64,000 nt of DNA from Lumbricus rubellus (GCA_945859605.1 OX243812.1:49839762-49903761), one strand, 5' to 3'; numbered from the stretch's first letter, positions 1-13,880 are shown. A program made the numbers and translations. The notes: generated from the sequence alone by a model not told the origin.

Positions 1-90
1 GATATGATAATTATGGTAAGCACACGATGCAGCAGAATTATTCGAACTATGTATGCATGTTGGTGATTTCGTACGGAAGAAGACAAAAAA

Positions 91-645
<555 letters not shown>

Positions 646-683
646 AAGATGGTGATGAGTTATTTAGTAGAAAAGAAGAGTTC

Positions 684-804
684 AAGGAGAGAAAGAAGAG
701 AAAGAGGAAGAGGAAGAGGAAGAGGAAGAAGAAGAAGAAGAAGAAGAAGAAGAAGAAGAAGAAGAAGAAGAAGAAGAAGAAGAAGAAGAAAAGAAGAAGA
801 AGAG
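684..804. repeat. (GAA/GGA)n purine tract
   Basis: Purine-only strand: GGAAGA units grade into pure AGA repeats. A homopurine/homopyrimidine tract of this length can form triplex (H-) DNA; that is general knowledge and is not shown here. Confidence 0.93.
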
Positions 805-1108
805 GCATGCAGAAAGAGAAAGATAGATCTATTTGACTAAACAGAAGAGGAATGAAAATTTAATGGAGGCAGAGAAGATGTAATGATTATAATGATGACT
901 GAAACGGCAAAACATGCAATTTATGTCTGCGAGTCAGTTGTAGGCTATTATACAACCTTCTTTTTTTAATGCTTAGCTGTTGACATATATTACGGATTTG
1001 AAATCTTTTATTGATTCTGACGTCTCTCTTTTTACTCATTCTCGACCTTGTACCGTTGCACGTCGATATTGCAACACATCAGCAACATTTGCAGACATAA
1101 CTCACCAT
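805..1108. other. Unique spacer between two repeat arrays
   Basis: About 300 bp of non-repetitive AT-rich DNA between the purine tract and the 12-bp array. I see no gene or element in it. Confidence 0.6.
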
Positions 1109-4100
1109 CATCCCATGTTTCATCCCATGTTTCATCCCATGTTTCATCCCATGTTTCATCCCATGTTTCATCCCATGTTTCATGCCATGTTTCATCCCAT
1201 GTTTCATCCCATGTTTCATCCCATGTTTCATCCCATGTTTCATTCCATGTTTCATGCCATGTTTCATCCCATGTTTCATCCCATGTTTCATCCCATGTTT
1301 CATCCCATGTTTCATCCCATGTTTCATCCCATGTTTCATCCCATGTTTCATGCCATGTTTCATGCCATGTTTCATCCCATGTTTCATGCCATGTTTCATC
1401 CCATGTTTCATCCCATGTTTCATTCCATGTTTCATGCCATGTTTCATCCCATGTTTCATCCCATGTTTCATCCCATGTTTCATCCCATGTTTCATCCCAT
1501 GTTTCATCCCATGTTTCATCCCATGTTTCATCCCATGTTTCATCCCATGTTTCATCCCATGTTTCATCCCATGTTTCATCCCATGTTTCATCCCATGTTT
1601 CATGCCATGTTTCATGCCATGTTTCATCCCATGTTTCATGCCATGTTTCATCCCATGTTTCATCCCATGTTTCATTCCATGTTTCATGCCATGTTTCATC
1701 CCATGTTTCATCCCATGTTTCATCCCATGTTTCATCCCATGTTTCATCCCATGTTTCATCCCATGTTTCATCCCATGTTTCATCCCATGTTTCATGCCAT
1801 GTTTCATGCCATGTTTCATCCCATGTTTCATGCCATGTTTCATCCCATGTTTCATCCCATGTTTCATCCCATGTTTCATGCCATGTTTCATCCCATGTTT
1901 CATCCCATGTTTCATGCCATGTTTCATCCCATGTTTCATTCCATGTTTCATGCCATGTTTCATCCCATGTTTCATGCCATGTTTCATCCCATGTTTCATT
2001 CCATGTTTCATGCCATGTTTCATCCCATGTTTCATCCCATGTTTTATCCCATGTTTCATCCCATGTTTTATCCCATGTTTCATCCCATGTTTCATCCCAT
2101 GTTTCATGCCATGTTTCATCCCATGTTTCATGCCATGTTTCATGCCATGTTTCATCCCATGTTTCATGCCATGTTTCATCCCATGTTTCATGCCATGTTT
2201 CATCCCATGTTTCATGCCATGTTTCATGCCATGTTTCATCCCATGTTTCATGCCATGTTTCATCCCATGTTTCATTCCATGTTTCATGCCATGTTTCATC
2301 CCATGTTTCATCCCATGTTTTATCCCATGTTTCATCCCATGTTTTATCCCATGTTTCATCCCATGTTTCATCCCATGTTTCATGCCATGTTTCATCCCAT
2401 GTTTCATGCCATGTTTCATGCCATGTTTCATCCCATGTTTCATCCCATGTTTCATGCCATGTTTCATCCCATGTTTCATGCCATGTTTCATGCCATGTTT
2501 CATCCCATGTTTCATCCCATGTTTCATCCCATGTTTCATCCCATGTTTCATCCCATGTTTCATCCCATGTTTCATCCCATGTTTCATCCCATGTTTCATC
2601 CCATGTTTCATCCCATGTTTCATCCCATGTTTCATCCCATGTTTCATCCCATGTTTCATGCCATGTTTCATCCCATGTTTCATCCCATGTTTCATCCCAT
2701 GTTTCATCCCATGTTTCATCCCATGTTTCATGCCATGTTTCATTCCATGTTTCATGCCATGTTTCATGCCATGTTTCATGCCATGTTTCATGCCATGTTT
2801 CATGCCATGTTTCATGCCATGTTTCATGCCATGTTTCATGCCATGTTTCATCCCATGTTTCATCCCATGTTTCATCCCATGTTTCATCCCATGTTTCATC
2901 CCATGTTTCATGCCATGTTTCATGCCATGTTTCATGCCATGTTTCATGCCATGTTTCATCCCATGTTTCATCCCATGTTTCATGCCATGTTTCATCCCAT
3001 GTTTCATGCCATGTTTCATGCCATGTTTCATCCCATGTTTCATGCCATGTTTCATCCCATGTTTCATGCCATGTTTCATGCCATGTTTCATCCCATGTTT
3101 CATCCCATGTTTCATGCCATGTTTCATGCCATGTTTCATCCCATGTTTCATGCCATGTTTCATGCCATGTTTCATGCCATGTTTCATGCCATGTTTCATC
3201 CCATGTTTCATCCCATGTTTCATCCCATGTTTCATCCCATGTTTCATCCCATGTTTCATGCCATGTTTCATGCCATGTTTCATGCCATGTTTCATGCCAT
3301 GTTTCATCCCATGTTTCATCCCATGTTTCATGCCATGTTTCATCCCATGTTTCATGCCATGTTTCATGCCATGTTTCATCCCATGTTTCATGCCATGTTT
3401 CATGCCATGTTTCATGCCATGTTTCATCCCATGTTTCATCCCATGTTTCATGCCATGTTTCATGCCATGTTTCATCCCATGTTTCATGCCATGTTTCATC
3501 CCATGTTTCATGCCATGTTTCATCCCATGTTTCATCCCATGTTTCATGCCATGTTTCATGCCATGTTTCATCCCATGTTTCATGCCATGTTTCATCCCAT
3601 GTTTCATGCCATGTTTCATGCCATGTTTCATCCCATGTTTCATCCCATGTTTCATGCCATGTTTCATCCCATGTTTCATGCCATGTTTCATGCCATGTTT
3701 CATCCCATGTTTCATGCCATGTTTCATCCCATGTTTCATGCCATGTTTCATGCCATGTTTCATCCCATGTTTCATCCCATGTTTCATGCCATGTTTCATC
3801 CCATGTTTCATGCCATGTTTCATGCCATGTTTCATCCCATGTTTCATGCCATGTTTCATGCCATGTTTCATGCCATGTTTCATCCCATGTTTCATCCCAT
3901 GTTTCATCCCATGTTTCATCCCATGTTTCATCCCATGTTTTATCCCATGTTTCATCCCATGTTTCATCCCATGTTTCATCCCATGTTTCATCCCATGTTT
4001 CATGCCATGTTTCATGCCATGTTTCATCCCATGTTTCATGCCATGTTTCATGCCATGTTTCATGCCATGTTTCATCCCATGTTTCATGCCATGTTTCATG

Positions 4101-6620
4101 CCATGTTTCATCCCATGTTTCATCCCATGTTTCATCCCATGTTTCATCCCATGTTTCATCCCATGTTTCATCCCATGTTTCATGCCATGTTTCATGCCAT
4201 GTTTCATGCCATGTTTCATCCCATGTTTCATCCCATGTTTCATCCCATGTTTCATCCCATGTTTCATCCCATGTTTCATCCCATGTTTCATCCCATGTTT
4301 CATCCCATGTTTCATCCCATGTTTCATCCCATGTTTCATCCCATGTTTCATCCCATGTTTCATGCCATGTTTCATCCCATGTTTCATCCCATGTTTCATC
4401 CCATGTTTCATCCCATGTTTCATCCCATGTTTCATCCCATGTTTCATCCCATGTTTCATGCCATGTTTCATCCCATGTTTCATCCCATGTTTCATCCCAT
4501 GTTTCATCCCATGTTTCATCCCATGTTTCATCCCATGTTTCATCCCATGTTTCATCCCATGTTTCATCCCATGTTTCATCCCATGTTTCATCCCATGTTT
4601 CATCCCATGTTTCATGCCATGTTTCATCCCATGTTTCATCCCATGTTTCATCCCATGTTTCATCCCATGTTTCATCCCATGTTTCATCCCATGTTTCATC
4701 CCATGTTTCATCCCATGTTTCATGCCATGTTTCATGCCATGTTTCATGCCATGTTTCATGCCATGTTTCATCCCATGTTTCATCCCATGTTTCATGCCAT
4801 GTTTCATCCCATGTTTCATGCCATGTTTCATGCCATGTTTCATCCCATGTTTCATGCCATGTTTCATGCCATGTTTCATGCCATGTTTCATCCCATGTTT
4901 CATCCCATGTTTCATGCCATGTTTCATGCCATGTTTCATCCCATGTTTCATGCCATGTTTCATCCCATGTTTCATGCCATGTTTCATCCCATGTTTCATC
5001 CCATGTTTCATGCCATGTTTCATGCCATGTTTCATCCCATGTTTCATGCCATGTTTCATCCCATGTTTCATCCCATGTTTCATCCCATGTTTCATCCCAT
5101 GTTTCATCCCATGTTTTATCCCATGTTTCATCCCATGTTTCATGCCATGTTTCATGCCATGTTTCATCCCATGTTTCATGCCATGTTTCATCCCATGTTT
5201 CATGCCATGTTTCATGCCATGTTTCATCCCATGTTTCATCCCATGTTTCATGCCATGTTTCATCCCATGTTTCATGCCATGTTTCATGCCATGTTTCATC
5301 CCATGTTTCATGCCATGTTTCATGCCATGTTTCATGCCATGTTTCATCCCATGTTTCATCCCATGTTTCATCCCATGTTTCATCCCATGTTTCATCCCAT
5401 GTTTTATCCCATGTTTCATCCCATGTTTCATCCCATGTTTCATCCCATGTTTCATCCCATGTTTCATGCCATGTTTCATGCCATGTTTCATCCCATGTTT
5501 CATGCCATGTTTCATGCCATGTTTCATGCCATGTTTCATCCCATGTTTCATGCCATGTTTCATGCCATGTTTCATCCCATGTTTCATCCCATGTTTCATC
5601 CCATGTTTCATCCCATGTTTCATCCCATGTTTCATCCCATGTTTCATGCCATGTTTCATGCCATGTTTCATGCCATGTTTCATCCCATGTTTCATCCCAT
5701 GTTTCATCCCATGTTTCATCCCATGTTTCATCCCATGTTTCATCCCATGTTTCATCCCATGTTTCATCCCATGTTTCATCCCATGTTTCATCCCATGTTT
5801 CATCCCATGTTTCATCCCATGTTTCATGCCATGTTTCATCCCATGTTTCATCCCATGTTTCATCCCATGTTTCATCCCATGTTTCATCCCATGTTTCATC
5901 CCATGTTTCATCCCATGTTTCATCCCATGTTTCATCCCATGTTTCATCCCATGTTTCATCCCATGTTTCATCCCATGTTTCATGCCATGTTTCATCCCAT
6001 ATTTCTTCCCATGTTTCATCCCATGTTTCATGCCATGTTTCATCCCATGTTTCATGCCATGTTTCATGCCATGTTTCATGCCATGTTTCATCCCATGTTT
6101 CATGCCATGTTTCATGCCATGTTTCATCCCATGTTTCATGCCATGTTTCATGCCATGTTTCATGCCATGTTTCATCCCATGTTTCATCCCATGTTTCATC
6201 CCATGTTTCATCCCATGTTTCATCCCATGTTTTATCCCATGTTTCATCCCATGTTTCATCCCATGTTTCATCCCATGTTTCATCCCATGTTTCATGCCAT
6301 GTTTCATGCCATGTTTCATCCCATGTTTCATGCCATGTTTCATGCCATGTTTCATGCCATGTTTCATCCCATGTTTCATGCCATGTTTCATGCCATGTTT
6401 CATCCCATGTTTCATGCCATGTTTCATGCCATGTTTCATGCCATGTTTCATCCCATGTTTCATCCCATGTTTCATCCCATGTTTCATCCCATGTTTCATC
6501 CCATGTTTTATCCTATGTTTCATCCCATGTTTCATCCCATGTTTCATCCCATGTTTCATCCCATGTTTCATCCCATGTTTCATCCCATGTTTCATCCCAT
6601 GTTTCATCCCATGTTTCATG
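1109..6620. repeat. 12-bp minisatellite array, about 459 units
   Basis: An uninterrupted head-to-tail array of CATCCCATGTTT. Two main unit types alternate irregularly: CATCCC and CATGCC. Rarer variants are CATTCC and TATCCC, with single oddities near 5999-6006 and 6514. Because 12 is a multiple of 3 the array is open in five of six frames (Pro-Met-Phe-His, His-Val-Ser-Ser, Pro-Cys-Phe-Ile, Met-Lys-His-Gly and Glu-Thr-Trp-Asp type repeats); the sixth frame has TGA in every unit. The rare TATCCC variant marks higher-order repeats: it sits at 2045/2069 and again at 2321/2345 (276 bp = 23 units apart), at 3941 and 5405 (1464 bp = 122 units), and at 5405, 6233 and 6509 (828 = 3x276, then 276). I see no promoter, splice site or unique coding sequence that would make it part of a protein gene. 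Confidence 0.97.
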
Positions 6621-6662
6621 ATCCAATTGACTCATTCTTCCGATGATAATCTATAATTATGT

Positions 6663-6986
<324 letters not shown>

Positions 6987-7053
6987 GCCACACAATTGCA
7001 ACACTGCTCAGTAGCATAGCCTATACGACGCAGGCTATCAGCTGGTTGTCAAC

Positions 7054-7231
7054 TGTAAGCTTACTCAGTCTCACCTCTACAGTCATAAGATGATGGTCCT
7101 CTCTCCCAACGTCCTCCTACTTTCTCACATAGATAGATCTATGGAAATGGAGGAAAGTGAGAAAGTAGGAGGACGTTGGGAGAGAGGACCATCATCTTAT
7201 GACTGTAGAGGTGAGACTGAGTAAGCTTACA
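7054..7231. repeat. Perfect 75-bp inverted repeat, 28-nt loop
   Basis: The arms 7054-7128 and 7157-7231 are exact reverse complements, separated by 7129-7156. The arms are neither simple repeat nor a recognised transposon end, and I see no target-site duplication. A perfect hairpin of this size is either very young or a fold-back artefact of library or assembly. Confidence 0.93.
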
Positions 7232-7256
7232 TGTATATCAATTCGGCAGCTGTCAT

Positions 7257-8093
7257 ATTCATCACATCACATCACATTCATCACATCACATAACATTCAT
7301 CACATCACATAACATTCATCACATCACATCACATAACATTCATCACATCACATTCATCACATCACATAACATTCATCACATCACATCACATTCATCACAT
7401 CACATAGTCTAACATTCATCACATCACAGTCATCACATAACATTCATCACATCACATCACGTTCATCACATCACATAGTCTAACATTCATCACATCACAT
7501 TCATCACATCACATCACATCACATCACATTCATCACATCACATCACATCACATTCATCACATCACATCACATTCATCACATCACATCACATAACATTCAT
7601 CACATCACATTCTTCACATCACAGTCATCACATAACATTCATCACATCACATCACATCACATTCATCACATCACATCACATAACATTCATCACATCACAT
7701 TCTTCACATCACATAGCCTAACATTCATCACATCACATTCTTCACATCACATAGCCTAACATTAATCACATCACATTCATCACATCCCATCTCATTCATC
7801 ACATCACATTCATCACATCACATTCATCACATCACATCACATTCATCACATCACATCACATTCATCACATCACATAACATTCATCACATCACATCACATA
7901 ACATTCATCACATCACATTCTTCACATCACATAGCCTAACATTCATCACATCACATTCTTCACATCACATAGCCTAACATTCATCACATCACATTCATCA
8001 CATCCCATCTCATTCATCACATCACATTCATCACATCACATTCATCACATCACATCACATTCATCACATCACATCACATTCATCACATCACAT
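7257..8093. repeat. CACAT-type minisatellite
   Basis: About 840 bp made of CATCA and CACAT words, with phrases such as ATTCATCACATCACAT and CATAGCCTAACATT. A longer block is duplicated with a period of about 218 bp: the rare phrase CACATCCCATCTCATTC occurs at 7781 and again at 7999. Confidence 0.94.
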
Positions 8094-8240
8094 AAGCGAC
8101 ATAGTCTTCTCCTTTATCGTCGTTAAACAATTTCAAAGACTCGCAACATTAGTCTTCAAGTGTGTGCATATATACATAATTATTATATATAATATATATA
8201 AAATACTAATATATATCTGACGTATATCTAACTCGGCAGA

Positions 8241-8271
<31 letters not shown>

Positions 8272-8703
8272 ATTTTTATACATATATATATATTATATTT
8301 ATACATGTGTGTTACATATCTGGCTCGGCAGAAATTTCGTCCGAAGCCAAAGACGGATAGACAGGAATAATCGGCTCTCTGTATCTCATCAACACACAGC
8401 TCCACAAGCGTCGTTCCCAGCCACGCTCTGCTGGCCATGCACGGTGAGCGCCAAACCCCCTCCCCTCCCCTACCCCTTTCAACCCCCGACGTCCGAATGT
8501 GACCGCCAACACGTCCGACCATCAATTACGTCTGGAAATAATTAGCAGAATTATTTCAACTAAATGAACATCCAATTATAGCGTGAGCCATATTAGAGTC
8601 TCTCGCTCTCTGTTCGGCAACCATCCACTGCAGCCTTACTCCAGTTTCAATGTTACGCTGCGGCGAACAGCGCTATCTGCGCATACTTGTGTACGAAAGG
8701 TGA
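8094..8703. other. Non-coding stretch with an AT-rich tract
   Basis: 8170-8310 is a (TATA)n-like low-complexity tract. The rest is unique sequence whose short open frames (for example 8259-8545) show no recognisable protein and overlap on both strands. I see no gene here. Confidence 0.6.
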
Positions 8704-8711
8704 TTGATAGG

Positions 8712-10040
8712 CAGGCCCGCCGACAGAAATTCCGGGCCCCTGGGCAGGGTAGTCACGGGCCCTAAGCTATCTTTAGGCTATTATAAAATAGAAATAAGAA
8801 GAGTGTGGGCAGGCCTATATAGGCCTACGTATGTACGATAGCCTAATATACAAGCCCATAGGCTATTATGATTTTAATCAGTTCTTGAAAATATTATTAA
8901 TAAATTAAAATTTCAACTTTTTTGTAGGACCTAATCATGAAAAATGCAACTTTCTGGATTTATCCGCCATGGAGCAAATCGCTTATAATTTCCTAGTATT
9001 CTAGTTTAATGATTTTGCAGGATCATATTCGATTGCTCCGGAGTTGCAGGGTCATTCAGTCTGTCTTACTTCATAACAGATAGGTCTAGGCCTACTTTTA
9101 ATTTACTTGAGCTTGCTGAAAGATCCTTCAGCTTCCGCAACAGAAACACGTCCTAATGACAGAGTACTAACAGCACAACCAAGTGTTATCAGTTTATAAA
9201 ATGCCAATATTTTCGTAAGTTTTATTTTATAATGTCATCTTTTGGGATTAGGATTCTAATATCACAAAAATTATTTTCATACATTCTGTTAGGCCTATGT
9301 TCATCAAGTAGGCCTACGTTTAATTCACTAGAATCAACCGAGGTAGAAGTGATAGGCTCTGACTTGCCCTATTTTGAGAATCCGGATATACGTGCGACTA
9401 CCGTCTTCTTGGCAAACGTTCATAGGCCTATTAGCTTTTTCTTTTGGTTTTTGTGCTCCACATTTGTGTCTATATTGCATCGTTACAAAAGAAATTTGTA
9501 ATTTGAATTTGCATACTTTATGCAGTTTATGATTGAAAACGGGCAATGCAAACTTAGTTATAAATGAGACAGTAAAGTTAGGCTACGTACAAAAGGGCAA
9601 CAATCGTAAGCTTTGAAGGCCTATTATGTGATCATAGGTTGGGCCCGCAATAAATTCATGAAAAATTTTGCGCTGATACGGTCTGACTGGAATAAACTTC
9701 CGAACTATATACATGTACGCCGCAAATAATCTTATTTGTCTAAGATTTATAATGAGTAGACTTTCAAGTGACGCGCTTTCGCACAAGATTGTTTTTTGGG
9801 GCGCGTTATAAATGACAATTTATTTTTATAGGCTACGATAATAATAATCTTATTAGGAATAATGAAAATACATATATAATATTAATAACAAAAATAACAG
9901 AAATAATAAAAATAATAAAATAATAAAATAATAATAATTAAGCATTAAAAAAAAATTATGATCATTTTTGCCCGGGCCCCCTTGAAGCTCCCGGGCCCCT
10001 GGGCATTTGCCCCCCCTGTCCCCCCCTCTCGGCGGGCCTG
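8712..10040. mobile_element. hAT-type non-autonomous transposon
   Basis: The element has imperfect terminal inverted repeats starting CAGGCCCGCCGA at both ends (left end at 8712, right end at 10040 on the other strand). It is flanked by an identical 8-bp target duplication TTGATAGG at 8704-8711 and 10041-10048. An 8-bp duplication and CAGG-type ends are characteristic of the hAT superfamily. No transposase frame is visible; the interior is AT-rich, with several TAGGCCTA words and G/C-rich subterminal sequence. Confidence 0.85.
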
Positions 10041-10370
10041 TTGATAGGTGGATGGGTGGATGGACGGACGAAGAAAGTAAGTGATTGACGGGTGGATATA
10101 ATTATTTATCCGGATGAATGTCATGTTTTGATAGAATATATACGGCTCAATGAATGTAAACGGTATATATACGAGCATAATAGTCTCGTGGTTAGCTACA
10201 TGTATAGCTGGAATGTCAGAGAGGAGGAAGGAAGTCGATATAGTTCAAAGGTTGAGATATATATAATATATCTCAAGATTTCTGCTTCATTAGAACAGCC
10301 CCTCGCAAACCCAACTACAAACTGATATTATAGGACTAATTAAAAGTTTCAGTTGTACAGTAGTTAGACC

Positions 10371-10750
10371 CAAGGGCGGATACAGAAACCTTGGACGGGG
10401 GGGGGGCAAAAATTCTTGGTTGGTCTTGGGTCCGGGAGAAATTTTTGTCCTTACGGGTCTGGAAAATTTTTATTCCGTATCCGCCAAAAAGTTGATGACC
10501 CTTTTTTAGTCATCCGGCCAAATTTTCGGGAAAATAATACCATTTTGTCCGCCCAAAAGTTGATGACCTTTTTTTTAGTCATCATGCCATTTCTAAATGG
10601 AGGGGCCGCAATGCGTGGGCATTTATTAGTAGGGGGGCCAAATTGTACAATATATACATTGTTCCACGGCATGTTCAATCCAAATGGGGGGGGGCACGAT
10701 ACATGGGAATTCTAAATGGGGGGGGGCCATGGCCGGATAAGCCCCCCCTG
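10371..10750. mobile_element. hAT-like MITE
   Basis: The ends are CAAGGGCGGAT... and ...CCCCCCCTG (CAGGGGGGG on the other strand). The flanks are GTTAGACC (10363-10370) and GATCGACC (10751-10758), a 6/8 match. The interior carries poly-G runs and two copies of an AAAAGTTGATGACC phrase. Superfamily assignment is by similarity of ends to the neighbouring hAT copies. Confidence 0.6.
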
Positions 10751-11016
10751 GATCGACCTAAATTAAATCAAACTGAATTCTTTGCCTGTTTTTCATATAA
10801 TTATTAAGGGGCATGAAATCAATTTTCTTACGATCGTGACCGGAGCGCCACAAATTTCACAAAATACTTCACTAGAGGCGCTATATAAATGCATGAATTT
10901 GTACAATGACTACAATAATGTATGCCTACTCTCCACCCTCTCCCATACACACTGTTCCACCATTCTCGGAAATCTCGCGTCGTCTGAATAAGTCACCGTC
11001 ACTTTACTGATACGAT

Positions 11017-11160
11017 CAGGGTGAGAATTGCCGGGGGGGTTGGGGGGTTCAACCCCCCCAGTCATTTTTAGAGCCCCATGTTAAAGTATGTTTTTCATAC
11101 CCCAATTTCAAGTTTATCATAGGCCAACCCCCCAGTTATTTTTCCACAATTCTCATACTG
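11017..11160. mobile_element. Short hAT-type MITE, 144 bp
   Basis: Terminal inverted repeats CAGGGTGAGAATTG (left) and CAGTATGAGAATTG (right, other strand), with an exact 8-bp target duplication GATACGAT at 11009-11016 and 11161-11168. It carries G/C runs next to both ends. Confidence 0.85.
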
Positions 11161-11254
11161 GATACGATCTAGACGAGGACATAGGCGGCGCCACTGTGAC
11201 CGAACGACGGATTATAATATAATCTCACGTCGGTTGCTGACCCTGGCAGGAACG

Positions 11255-11335
11255 ACGCCGGGGGTGAGGTGCAGTGGGGTGGGGGAGTGGGGTGGGGTGC
11301 AGTGGGGTGCAGTGGGGTGGGGGAGTGGGAGGGTC
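11255..11335. repeat. GGGGTGCAGT-type G-rich minisatellite
   Basis: A short run of GTGGGG/TGCAGTGGGG words. The G-rich strand could form G-quadruplexes. Confidence 0.7.
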
Positions 11336-11449
11336 AGACATGAGAAATCAATGTCCAGCAGATCGGAGTGACGAAGCGTGCGCACTCTTGCGGGCCAATC
11401 ACCTTCGATCGAGACCATCCTAAAATCCCATAATTTTATCACTTGTATA

Positions 11450-12742
11450 TACACCGTGAGGCATAAAAAGGAAGCCCCTAGAAAAATCCTTATTATTTTA
11501 ACAATTTTCAAACAATGTCAATGAAATTTATTGAATCTGTTTACAATGTCTGATCTGCCATTCCACCATCGATTGATACTGGGGTCCCTCTGATAGCGGG
11601 ACTTGTCCCTTTGGGGTTACCCTTTAAGTGCTCAACCGTATGCGATCCTTTGCTTTATAATGTACTGTTTATTCTTATGATAAGCTGTTTATTCTTTCTG
11701 TTATGTTAATCATTAATGTTAATGCTATTATTCTGTTTTGTTTTGTCTTGATCAATGTGCAACGGTTGTTGCCTTAATAAATGGTATTTGATTTGATTGA
11801 TTTGATTGATTGATTCAGGAAAATTATAGCTAAGTAGCAAGCAATGTAAAAAATTAAAGTTTATACAATTTATTGCACGCCTTTAGCTTCTACGCATGCG
11901 CGAAGTCGCTTGCGCCATTCACGCACCGCCGAGTCAAAAATTCGCTGCATGGTCAAGATCGTTAAGCTTGCAGTCGCCTTTTGTTGCGTCGCTACCAAGC
12001 CTGCCTAGTGCATTTCATCTGGTTCACGGACGAAAAATTATTCACAGTTGCTTCTCGTAGCAATACCAAACTGTAGCAGTTGGAACTCGAAAGAGAGATA
12101 TTGCAGCTGACCGCCTTTTACGCACACGTCCGACGTTTAGGAAATCTCTGATGGTGTCGGTCGGTGTTTCTTCTCTGGGTAGCACGTCAATGCACTTTGT
12201 TGAACCGGTGGTAAAAATCAACTGCCAATACTAGGCATACAGAGACGTTTTATTCATGGAAGCCTACCTGAAATTCGAGAACTCTCTGAATTTTACATTT
12301 TCCTGCAAGATGGCTTCCAGCGCACAGAGTTCGAGAAACGGTTGCACTTTTGACGAATGAAACTCCTGAATTCGTAATTCCTACACTATGGCCCCCTAAC
12401 AGCCCAGATATGAATTCCGTCGATTAATGATAAAATATGAGGATGCATGCAGGAGATGGTGTACAAAACAAAGGTCCTTGATGTTGAAGATCCTTGTAAG
12501 CGAATAATGCAAGCTTGAAACGATTTTGATGAGCGAATTATTGACTCGGCGGTGCGTGAATGGCGCAAGCGACTTCGCGCATGCGTAGAAGCCAAAGGCG
12601 TGCAGTAAGTTGTAAAAACTTTAATTTTGTTACATTGCTTGCTACTTAGCTATAATTTTCCTGAATTTCATTGACATTGTTTGAAATTTGTTTAAATAAT
12701 AACGATTTTTCTAGGGGCTTCCTTTTTATGCCTCACGGTATA
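11450..12742 (+). mobile_element. Degenerate Tc1/mariner-type transposon
   Basis: Long inverted termini: the left end reads TACACCGTGAGGCATAAAAA, and the right end is the same sequence reversed with one mismatch, flanked by TA. The subterminal sequences also match in inverted orientation over more than 100 bp (for example the CGCATGCGCGAAGTCGCTTGCGCC block at about 11895 and 12565), the left copy being split by a LINE fragment. Between the arms, plus-strand remnants of an IS630/Tc1/mariner transposase can be read with frame breaks: TDEKLF near 12022 and LWPPNSPDMNSVD near 12390, the latter matching the conserved motif before the last catalytic acid. Inactive. Confidence 0.8.
11531..11815 (+). 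mobile_element. 3' end of a non-LTR retrotransposon
   Basis: This block interrupts the left inverted arm of the mariner remnant, which continues on both sides of it. It ends in a TTGATTGATT tail preceded by AATAAATGG, as in the 3' ends of CR1/L2-like LINEs. Only an untranslated 3' fragment is present. Confidence 0.65.
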
Positions 12743-12754
12743 TATAAAATCGAT

Positions 12755-12835
12755 ATATTAATAATAATAATAATAAGACGATTTATATAGCGCCGTAGCC
12801 CAGCCGAGGCCGAAGGAAAGGGCGCTGTACACAGG
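12755..12835. repeat. (TAA)n plus SINE-tail-like fragment
   Basis: A TAATAA run followed by GACGATTTATATAGCGCC...GGGCGCTGTACA. The phrase resembles the 3' tails of the SINEs elsewhere in the window. Confidence 0.5.
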
Positions 12836-13499
12836 ATAAATGTTAGCCTATACTGTCAATTAAATATACGATTGTTTATACATGTATATATGCATATGGA
12901 TACACGTACTCATACAAAGTATATTATGTATTATATATATAATTATTATGTGTGTGCGTGTGTGTGGAGACAGACAAATGGGGCACATAATTAGGTCGTT
13001 GACCTCCCCCACGCCAAATGATACGTGACCAGCATGATGTACATCTCTGAAATTCTTTTGTAAGTATTCTTACGCCGCCTAGTACTATTTCTATGTATTG
13101 TTATAATTCAAGACCAAGGCAAGGAGCATGCGGTTTCACAGTAGAAATATCTTGAAAAGGAGCTATAAAAATGCTCAGAGTGACCGACCAAATAGGTGGA
13201 TAAATGTCGTGTCCGGTCCTCCATAAAACTTCGATTTTTAGGAAGAAATATTCAAGACAGAGAGGATGACAATTTTCTGCTTCTCTTGTAAAAAGACGGG
13301 CAGAAATCGCGTAAAAAATAATCGAGTCACTTCATTCGCAGACGATAATAAAAGCAAAAAGATTCATGGCTCGTGAGCCACCACACGCTCGTTGCTCTCA
13401 AGAGTCAAAACACAAAAAAAACAACGGTTAGTTTAGAAACCATGACACACACAACCGACGACATCATCTTGTTCAGTCAAAATAACTTATGTACAAAGC
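12836..13499. other. Stretch without a recognisable gene
   Basis: Mostly AT-rich unique sequence with a short GT run near 12950-12966. I see no coding sequence or element. Confidence 0.55.
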
Positions 13500-13880
13500 A
13501 TCATCATCATCAGTTCATCTGTATCATCATCAGTTCATCTGTATCATCATCTGTATCATCATCAGTTCATCTGTATCATCATCAGTTCATCTGTATCATC
13601 ATGTGTATCATCATCAGTTCATCTGTATCATCATCAGTTCATCTGTATCATCATCAGTTCATCTGTATTATCATCTGTATCATCATCAGTTCATCTGTAT
13701 CATCATCAGTTCATCTGTATCATCATCAGTTCATCTGTATCATCAGCTCATCTGTATCATCATCAGTTCATCTGTATCATCATCAGTTCATCTGTATCAT
13801 CATCAGTTCATCTGTATCATCAGCTCATCTGTATCATCATCAGTTCATCTGTATCATCAGCTCATCTGTATCGTCATCAG
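13500..13880. repeat. Minisatellite of about 20 bp, CATCAGTTCATCTGTAT type
   Basis: About 18 tandem units of CAT(CAT)CAGTTCATCTGTAT with length variants, some lacking one CAT. The two overlapping plus-strand frames of 151 and 175 codons through it (Ser/Val/His/Ile repeats) are produced by the repeat. Confidence 0.93.

Noticed and set aside
1109..6620. CRISPR-like array
   Set aside because: No spacers: the units are contiguous 12-mers, and the DNA is eukaryotic.
980..6646. Reading frames of more than 1800 codons over the 12-bp array
   Set aside because: A 12-bp unit without stops is open in every frame that lacks TGA; the flanking codons show no domain.
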